The position numbers and the translations under genes were made by a program. The notes below the pieces were generated by a model. That model ran no database searches, was not told where the DNA came from, and was given only the letters and a program-made list of their open reading frames with translations. Positions 40,916 to 46,659 of a stretch of DNA of 46,659 bases are shown here, piece by piece; position 1 is the first letter of the stretch; each line of letters starts with the position of its first letter. The stretch is from contig JAHQWP010000054.1 in NCBI GenBank assembly GCA_029856235.1, positions 1 to 46,659 on the forward strand. The letters run 5' to 3'. This stretch comes from Promethearchaeia archaeon. Lineage in GTDB: Archaea; Asgardarchaeota; Lokiarchaeia; Sigyniarchaeales; SOKP01.

Positions 40916-42058
40916 TTACAGACTACCTATATTAGAGTGTGGAAATTCAGTCCCATGTATTGCTGCTTGTACATATGGCGAGATTGGGCCTCGACCTAAC
41001 GCCATAATCCTGATTTTCGATCCTAAAGTTGGATTTAACGAAGTTCCAAATTTAAGGGAAGCATCCTCTGGGATTTCACCGGAAATTGTTGAGATAATCC
41101 TATCGATTTTACTAAGCGATAATTGATGATCTCCTGAAACCGAAACAATGCACTTATCAACCTTTTTAGTGTCTGGCTCTAAGAGAGGATTATGTAATGC
41201 TAGTTTTGCCTTTTTTATTAGATCAGCTTCTTCTCCTAAAGATTCTGTGATCCCTATTAATCCAGAAGGATATGCACCTTTTTTCTCAAGGACTTTTCTT
41301 ACATCAGCGTAATCAATGTTAATCAAACCGCAATTATTTATTAAATTAATTATTTCTTTAATGGATCGAATTAATACTTCGTCCATTATCTTAAAACCAG
41401 CTAAAATAGGTAATTTTTGATTAAAACGCAGAAGATTGTTGTTTGGAATTGGTATTAAAGTATCAGAGTACTTCATGAGCTCTTCTAAACCTTTCCTGGC
41501 TCTTAAACTTCTTTCTGTTCCCTCAGATGAAAATGGAACAGAGCAAAACGAAACAACGGTAGCTTTATTTTTTTTTGCTTCTCTTGCAATGACAGGAGCA
41601 GCACCAGTACCAGTACCTCCTCCTAAACCAAATGTTATAAATACTACATCAGCATTTAAAACTTGAGAAAGACGATCGACATCTTCTTCAGCAGCAGCAG
41701 TACCAATACTAGGATCGTTTCCTGACCCTAAACCGCTGCAAATTTCCTTTCCAATTAATACTTTTTGGTTAGAATTTGAATAATATAAATCGTGAGCATC
41801 CGTATTGATATTCAAAGTTTCAACCAATTCTGAATCAAAATCTTGCATTCGTGATACGGTATTATTTCCTGCTCCGCCCACTCCGATGATTAACGATTTA
41901 ATTTTTATAACTTTAAGTAAGTCAGCAAGGTACGTATCATTATCTAAATTTGAAGAGCTGTTAGAATTAATATTGTGTTGGGCAATTTCTTTAAACCGGG
42001 ATCTAACCGATACTCTTGAATTCACGATTTCGCTTAGATCAAATTCTTCATTATCCAT
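40916..42058 (-). CDS. ftsZ: FtsZ-family cell-division GTPase
   Basis: Tubulin-like GTPase that forms the division ring. It has the nucleotide motif GVGGAGNN (59-66), the G-box GGGTGTG (146-152), and the T7-loop pattern NIDYADV (about 245-251) with the Asp residues needed for GTP hydrolysis in the next subunit. Residues 1-50 form an unusual low-complexity extension (NSNSSSN) before the first strand. The C terminus continues beyond the core with a short tail. At 380 residues it matches the family. A second FtsZ, CdvB or actin homologue is not in this window. It lies alone and converges with nothing nearby. Confidence 0.96.
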   Translation of the reverse strand: MDNEEFDLSEIVNSRVSVRSRFKEIAQHNINSNSSSNLDNDTYLADLLKVIKIKSLIIGVGGAGNNTVSRMQDFDSELVETLNINTDAHDLYYSNSNQKVLIGKEICSGLGSGNDPSIGTAAAEEDVDRLSQVLNADVVFITFGLGGGTGTGAAPVIAREAKKNKATVVSFCSVPFSSEGTERSLRARKGLEELMKYSDTLIPIPNNNLLRFNQKLPILAGFKIMDEVLIRSIKEIINLINNCGLINIDYADVRKVLEKKGAYPSGLIGITESLGEEADLIKKAKLALHNPLLEPDTKKVDKCIVSVSGDHQLSLSKIDRIISTISGEIPEDASLKFGTSLNPTLGSKIRIMALGRGPISPYVQAAIHGTEFPHSNIGSL

Positions 42059-42270
42059 AAAAAGTTACCATCATGAGGTGTAATTAGTTAATAATATGTG
42101 TATTATATCCAAATAATATAAGGAAGTAATATGCATGTAATATTGAAAATCGATAACATCAAGGTTATTTCTAAATTTCTACTTATTTGTGAGAGAAAAA
42201 GGATATATATCGGACAGCATAAATTTAAAAGACTGAAGACTATATTTTATTTGCTCGGGGTTAATTTTAA

Positions 42271-42510
42271 ATGGAAACTGAAATGAATAATAACGCAACG
42301 GATTCTTCATTCATAGATTCAGAAGGGGAGGATGTAATTAAAGTCAGAGCCATCATCAGTTGTCCGTCTGGAGATTATAAAAAAAAGTTTAAAAATGAAT
42401 TTCCTAGAAAAGACTTGGAGCTTATGGTAGTTGCTTTCAAAATATTTGATTTCATGACTTGCTCTAAATGTGGAGAACTTTTAAATCTCAATTTGGAATT
42501 TGAAATATAA
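42271..42510 (+). CDS. Small protein with CxxC, 79 aa, unknown
   Basis: A 79-residue protein with a disordered acidic start, an early cysteine in SCPSGDYKKK, and a CSKCGELL motif near residue 66. The second resembles one half of a zinc knuckle; the CP in SCPSG could supply one more ligand, but not a full four-Cys site. It is unrecognised. It starts with GGGGTT before the ATG and is divergent from ftsZ, with 212 bases between the starts. No function is proposed. Confidence 0.6.
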   Translation: METEMNNNATDSSFIDSEGEDVIKVRAIISCPSGDYKKKFKNEFPRKDLELMVVAFKIFDFMTCSKCGELLNLNLEFEI

Positions 42511-42582
42511 CTAATTTATCAAGATTTTACTTATTTTCTGTCACAAAAATTAGTATTAGCTTTACTTCAAGTATTGCAATAT

Positions 42583-43893
42583 TTAAACACTAAGTTGAAT
42601 CTGCCCGTAAGTCCCGCCTCCACCCGGCGTGTATTCAATTCTATTCTCTCTAATTGCTTCTATAACTTTAGCGATTTTTTCGTCGAATTTTTTGATTTCT
42701 TCAATAGGAACTTGTATTATAATATCAAATTCTGTTCCTAATTCGTTTATTATCTTATTATAGGTGTTTAATACGGTTGTGCTTGAAGTGCTTTTAATAT
42801 TTTTAACAGATCGAATTATGTCAATTAATGGTACGGCATTAATATATAACGGTCTATGATCAGGGTGTATCGGTTCTGAGGAGGTAGAAATTACTTCAAT
42901 CCGTTCACTTACACCCAATTTTATTTTAATGTTTTTATTGAATTTTTCCTTACACGCTGGGCAAGTAACTTTTTCTTTAGAAACACTATCGATATATTCC
43001 TTTTTTACCTTGTTAGGGTTGTCTGTTAGAATTATAATAAAATCTTCTGTGATTGAATACTGATTAAATAGAGAAATCCCTTGTTTTTCTGTTTTTTTAA
43101 ACAATATTCTTCTCCTACACTTGTGACAAAACATATTAAAATATTTACCTAACTTTGGATGAAGTCCTACATTTAATTCAACTTTGCGTTGATTTTTTCT
43201 CTCAATAGCTAAAACTAATTCTTCGAAAGAGGGATTATCCATTTTAAGTTTATTAAATTCTCTTCCTAAAGATCGGGGGTTTTCTGAATGTGCATCGCTA
43301 TTACTAAGAAAAGTAATTTGTTTAAGTGAATCTAATCTGTCAGCTAAATCAGTATTAGCAGATAACCCTAACTCTAAAAATTTAACTTTTTTTACGGCAT
43401 CTTGATAACACTCTTCAAGAGTTTCATATTTTTTTTGACGAAATATTGCCTTAAATGGCGTAAATGCATGTGCGGGCCCAATAATTGCACCATAGTCAGT
43501 AATAATATCAACTAGTTCAGCAGGAGATAGATCCACCCTTGGACGCCCCCCCCACTCGCCTAACATATTTTTTGAATAGGGACTAATCTTTTTTTGAACT
43601 TCTTTTACTGTAGAAAAATCAGGAAAAAAAACTACTTCATGAACGCTCTCTCGATCTTCAATTTCAGTCTGCAAAATAAAGTAAATATCTTTATATGAGA
43701 AAGCTCCGTCATTGTCTTTTTTCAAATTCTTTTCTAAATAGTTTAACCAATCAGGTTGCAACACATCTCCGGTTCCAAGGATATGAAGGCCTTTTTTCTT
43801 ACTCGTCTCAACCATACTATCTAAATTTAACTTTTTAGATACTGCTATAGAATGAGGTGAGTGAATGTGTAAATCAGAATTAAAAAAATCCAT
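42583..43893 (-). CDS. EndoQ-type PHP-domain DNA endonuclease
   Basis: Cleaves DNA 5' of deaminated bases such as uracil and hypoxanthine. The N-terminal PHP domain has D7-H-H9-S-H11 (LHIHSPHS), TGD near residue 41 and a late NSDAHS. A zinc-binding part has C-H-K-C and C-P-A-C (about residues 256 and 316), and the protein ends in TPGGGGTYG as in other EndoQs. At 436 residues it is full length. In archaea it complements NfoI-type repair, important because archaeal polymerases stall at uracil. It is the last gene of a probable operon with the TPR, nucleotidyltransferase and coiled-coil genes upstream. Confidence 0.92.
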   Translation of the reverse strand: MDFFNSDLHIHSPHSIAVSKKLNLDSMVETSKKKGLHILGTGDVLQPDWLNYLEKNLKKDNDGAFSYKDIYFILQTEIEDRESVHEVVFFPDFSTVKEVQKKISPYSKNMLGEWGGRPRVDLSPAELVDIITDYGAIIGPAHAFTPFKAIFRQKKYETLEECYQDAVKKVKFLELGLSANTDLADRLDSLKQITFLSNSDAHSENPRSLGREFNKLKMDNPSFEELVLAIERKNQRKVELNVGLHPKLGKYFNMFCHKCRRRILFKKTEKQGISLFNQYSITEDFIIILTDNPNKVKKEYIDSVSKEKVTCPACKEKFNKNIKIKLGVSERIEVISTSSEPIHPDHRPLYINAVPLIDIIRSVKNIKSTSSTTVLNTYNKIINELGTEFDIIIQVPIEEIKKFDEKIAKVIEAIRENRIEYTPGGGGTYGQIQLSV

Positions 43894-43917
43894 TAGTTAA
43901 TCTTAAATTACAATCTG

Positions 43918-44991
43918 TTAAATACCATTTGCTTTTAATCGTAAACCAATTTCAATCCACTCTTTAGCTTTCTCAAAATTTCCCAATTTCTCGTGGCAAC
44001 GAGCTACTGACTCCCAATAATCCACATCTGAAGGATCAAGAGAGATTATTTTATCAAAATGTATTATAGCTTCGTCGTAATTATTTTTAACATCACAAAA
44101 AATTATACCTAATTTCTTATGAGCATTGATATTATCTTGATCGATCCTAAGTGTGTTTTGGTAATACAATATTGCTTTATCGTAATCGTTTAACGCACTG
44201 TAACTGAATGCTAAATTTTCGTATAACACAGCATCTTCTTCTTGAAGATCTAACGCTTCTTCATAACATTTTATCGATTCTTCAAAATTTTCTTGAAAAG
44301 TATAGGAGAGTCCTAAGTTATTCCACGCTTCAATAAATGTAGGATTTAGTACTGTTGCCTTTTTATAGCATTTAATTGCTAGTTCGTAATCATTTTTCTC
44401 ATAAGCAACATCCCCTAGATCAAACCATAATTCAGCGTTATTAGGATCAAGATCTATTGCTTTATTATAGTATTTTATTGCTTCGTCGTAATTCTGGTTA
44501 TCGTAATATATTATGGCTAGATTGTTGTAAAGAAGTTGTTCATCCGGATTAATTTTTAACGCTTTTTTGTAGCACTTTATTGCTTCATTATATTGCTCAT
44601 TTTCTCTATATATTAACGCTATATTATTCCAGACATCAGTGTAGCTAGGTTCGTATTCTAACGCAATTTTGTAGTATTTTAATGCGTTATCGTAATCTTT
44701 TAAGTCTTCATAAGCAAATCCCATGTTATAGTAAGCGATTGCATCGTCAGGTTCTATTTCGATTGATTTCTGATAACACTTTATAGCTTCTTTAAATTGG
44801 CGCAACATGCTATACGAAAGTCCAAGATTATTCCATACCTCGGGAAAGTAAGGATTGATATCTATCGCTCTTTGATACGCTTCTATTGCAGCCTTATATT
44901 CATTTTCGTCGTAATATGCATCCGCTAAATTGATCCACGCATCAGCGTCATTAGGATCTAATTCTGCTGACTTCTTATATCTCTCAATCAT
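43918..44991 (-). CDS. TPR protein with ten repeats
   Basis: A protein of 357 residues made almost entirely of ten 34-residue tetratricopeptide repeats. Each begins near a (D/N/E)P pair, with W-x2-L/N-x-G/A at position 4-11 and A at position 20 and 27 (for example the second repeat NPYFPEVWNNLGLSYSMLRQ). No membrane segment or enzyme domain is attached. The continuous repeats form a superhelix that binds another protein. EndoQ follows 24 bases after its stop, and the nucleotidyltransferase gene lies 75 bases upstream, so it may scaffold that pair. Its client is unknown. Confidence 0.94.
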   Translation of the reverse strand: MIERYKKSAELDPNDADAWINLADAYYDENEYKAAIEAYQRAIDINPYFPEVWNNLGLSYSMLRQFKEAIKCYQKSIEIEPDDAIAYYNMGFAYEDLKDYDNALKYYKIALEYEPSYTDVWNNIALIYRENEQYNEAIKCYKKALKINPDEQLLYNNLAIIYYDNQNYDEAIKYYNKAIDLDPNNAELWFDLGDVAYEKNDYELAIKCYKKATVLNPTFIEAWNNLGLSYTFQENFEESIKCYEEALDLQEEDAVLYENLAFSYSALNDYDKAILYYQNTLRIDQDNINAHKKLGIIFCDVKNNYDEAIIHFDKIISLDPSDVDYWESVARCHEKLGNFEKAKEWIEIGLRLKANGI

Positions 44992-45066
44992 TTTAAAACC
45001 AGATATTGCTTAGAAAAATAAAGTTTTATCACTATTATTTTTTTGGATTTTAAAAATAACTATTAA

Positions 45067-46107
45067 TTATGAGTCAATTACTACCATTTTATCGTGTTTT
45101 TGGCTTGTTAACAAAATTCTAAGATGAGTTCTAGTTTTAAATTTTACTTCTTCTAATTTTCCCTCAACAAATACAGATTCTCCTTTAGTTGCTTGTTCAC
45201 AAAACCTTCCCCGAAAAGAATTTATTTCATTTAGGTTATTGAAATTAATACAATTACCATTGATTTTAGTTTCCAGAACTTTTAAGCACTCAATCTTATA
45301 AGCACAAGGAGTAAAAATTGAATTAGTTGATTTAATTATTTTTGCTTTTATTTTAATCCTTCCGAGATTCTTAAATTCATAATCGTAGAAAGTTCCATTC
45401 CAATCACTAGGGCTTTTGATATATCTTATAAAAAAATCAATTCCATGGAATTTTCCTTGATGTAACTTTCTTTTTTCGCTCTTCAAAAAATTTTCGAAAC
45501 TTATACCAGAACCTCCTACCCTCCAATCATAATGAGTTTTGTATTCATTATAATTATAAGTCCTGAAATTGCTTGAAGTAAGGAGCATTGCTTTTAATTT
45601 ATCTTGAAACTCTAAACTTGCACGTGTTCCATATATTATTAAATCTATGTCAGAATTATCTTTACTCAATCCTATCATGGGGGAACCAGAAATACCGATC
45701 GCATCTTCTGGTATGGAACCGAATGTGATTAATAATTCACACATATTTTTAGAATGTTTTTCGATTTCTGACAAATCTTTCCTCATTTTTAAGGCATCGT
45801 AGTATTCTCGAGGAGTATAAACTTTCTTTATATCTTCATTTTTTACACCCTGTAGCTCTAAATCAAGTTGGTTTGAATAAAAAAGATATTGAGGATAACC
45901 TTCTCTTAACTTCAAATATCTATCATTCAAGGAATAGATTTTTTTATAATTTTTGCCTTCCTTTGATCTATCTCCATTTTTATCTGGATAAAATCTTAAA
46001 AAACAGATTTTTCGGTCTCGAGGATGGTGATAACCTTTTATATCGAAAAAAAGGTTGTTCTCTTTTGTTTCAAGGTAGTCCCCTTCAATTCCTTCTGGAA
46101 TCTTCAT
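45067..46107 (-). CDS. Polymerase-beta-superfamily nucleotidyltransferase
   Basis: A 346-residue nucleotidyltransferase. The core motif is G141-S142 followed by D153-I-D155 (SPMIGLSKDNSDIDLIIYG), with a downstream segment that supplies a third carboxylate. The family includes small archaeal proteins that transfer a nucleotide to a tRNA, protein or antibiotic. The last 90 residues form an OB-like beta-rich region (RGRFCEQATKGESVFVEGKLEEV) that may bind nucleic acid. GGGGGA precedes the ATG. It lies within a putative operon: coiled-coil gene upstream (23-base gap), TPR and EndoQ downstream. The substrate is not known. Confidence 0.83.
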   Translation of the reverse strand: MKIPEGIEGDYLETKENNLFFDIKGYHHPRDRKICFLRFYPDKNGDRSKEGKNYKKIYSLNDRYLKLREGYPQYLFYSNQLDLELQGVKNEDIKKVYTPREYYDALKMRKDLSEIEKHSKNMCELLITFGSIPEDAIGISGSPMIGLSKDNSDIDLIIYGTRASLEFQDKLKAMLLTSSNFRTYNYNEYKTHYDWRVGGSGISFENFLKSEKRKLHQGKFHGIDFFIRYIKSPSDWNGTFYDYEFKNLGRIKIKAKIIKSTNSIFTPCAYKIECLKVLETKINGNCINFNNLNEINSFRGRFCEQATKGESVFVEGKLEEVKFKTRTHLRILLTSQKHDKMVVIDS

Positions 46108-46130
46108 AAGTCCCCCAAATTTGCTAGTTT

Positions 46131-46659
46131 CTATCTCGAAGGCGTTTTTGATTTGATTTTATATTTTGGTATTTCTTTTGCTTTCATTAATTCTCTTTCA
46201 AATTCTTTCTTTTCTTTAAGAAATCTCTCTTTATCACTTTCTAATCTTTGTCTCTCTTTTCTAATTGAAAATTTGTCATCCTCTATTTTTGATTTTTGCC
46301 TTTCCAATTTTTTAATTTCATCTTTTAAGTTCTTGAGTTTATTTTCTGAATCACGGATTTTATGTTCTAATGAATAAAAATTATCTTCCGCTTTAGGTAC
46401 TTTCCTATCTAATTCTTTTAATCTTGTTTCTTGCCCCTTTTTCTTTTTTTCTAAATTTCTAACATCCTGATCTACATTCTCTTTAAATTTACCCAATTTC
46501 TCCTTTCTCTTTTCAATATCACGAGCTTGAAGAGTTAAATCTTTTTTCTTATAGCGGACCTTTTCCTTTTCATCTTTTAATCTTCTTTTCTCATCTTCAA
46601 TTCGATTTTTTTCGTCTAATATATCTCTTCTCAAACTATTTATTTCTTTGTTCAAGTTG
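46131..46659 (-). CDS. Long coiled-coil protein, 5' end cut by window
   Basis: The visible part (at least 174 residues) is almost uniformly charged and heptad-patterned, rich in Glu, Lys and Arg (for example KRRLKDEKEKVRYKKKD). It is a long alpha-helical coiled coil. The frame stays open to the window edge at 46659, where only a TTG at 46655 could start, so the true N terminus is most likely outside. The basic end is KYKIKSKTPSR. The gene is 23 bases upstream of the nucleotidyltransferase gene. No enzyme domain is visible. Confidence 0.85.
   Translation of the reverse strand, partial: NLNKEINSLRRDILDEKNRIEDEKRRLKDEKEKVRYKKKDLTLQARDIEKRKEKLGKFKENVDQDVRNLEKKKKGQETRLKELDRKVPKAEDNFYSLEHKIRDSENKLKNLKDEIKKLERQKSKIEDDKFSIRKERQRLESDKERFLKEKKEFERELMKAKEIPKYKIKSKTPSR

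Noticed and set aside
46024-46377. Plus-strand frames opposite the coiled-coil and nucleotidyltransferase genes
   Set aside because: Shadows of the coiled-coil gene; Leu/Ser/Phe-rich translation.
1-46659. tRNA, rRNA, CRISPR arrays, insertion sequences and prophage
   Set aside because: No cloverleaf-like GC-rich stretch, no spaced identical repeats, no transposase or phage gene was seen on reading both strands; a tRNA search tool would settle the tRNA point.

Overview
The window looks like a chromosomal segment of an Asgard archaeon, most likely of the Lokiarchaeia (Promethearchaeota). The DNA is AT-rich. It encodes an archaeal-type alanyl-tRNA synthetase, archaeal D-aminoacyl-tRNA deacylase (DtdA), EndoQ, Lrp/AsnC and HTH_10 regulators, and FtsZ. 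It also carries the eukaryote-like small GTPases and longin/roadblock-type proteins typical of Asgards. Genes are short-spaced on both strands. Many starts are leaderless, and several are GTG or TTG behind a clear GGTG/GAGG Shine-Dalgarno. No rRNA, tRNA, CRISPR array, insertion sequence or prophage is visible. After adding small genes that are easy to miss, no gene-free stretch exceeds about 300 bases.

Bases 1-12 kb form an oxygen-defence and electron-transfer island: rubrerythrin, desulfoferrodoxin (superoxide reductase), an iron-sulfur flavoprotein, an FprA flavodiiron protein, two small rubredoxins (44 and 48 aa), an NADH:rubredoxin-type oxidoreductase with its own C-terminal rubredoxin domain, and a 4Fe-4S protein. 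Catabolic genes are interspersed: a GPH-type sugar/cation symporter, an acyl-CoA dehydrogenase that follows fprA with overlapping signals, and an N-acyl-D-amino-acid deacylase.

Bases 12-18 kb hold an HTH_10 regulator, a second iron-sulfur flavoprotein, a glutaredoxin-like protein, a small membrane protein, a SIR2-TPR protein resembling defence NADases, and a GTPase with a longin-like N-terminal region.

Bases 18-30 kb are a thiol-redox region: a glutaredoxin followed by a ferredoxin:thioredoxin reductase catalytic subunit, two tandem CCG (HdrB-like) Fe-S proteins, three tandem two-domain thioredoxin-fold proteins (PDO-like) and a thioredoxin reductase. A dicluster ferredoxin and two convergent Lrp/AsnC regulators with matching CGxxC tails lie downstream. 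A polytopic His-rich membrane protein and a longin/roadblock-type protein lie on the opposite strand. Together these suggest that ferredoxin, and NAD(P)H or another donor, feed electrons into protein disulfides.

Bases 30-42 kb hold information-processing and housekeeping genes: dtdA (apparently starting at ATA behind a 15-codon leader ORF), a small GTPase with a C-terminal zinc-ribbon-like tail, a phosphoesterase-NUDIX pair, two previously easy-to-miss small genes, alaS, a PNPOx-fold protein and ftsZ. Bases 42.5-46.7 kb are a probable minus-strand operon: coiled-coil protein (cut by the window end), polymerase-beta-type nucleotidyltransferase, ten-repeat TPR protein, and EndoQ endonuclease.
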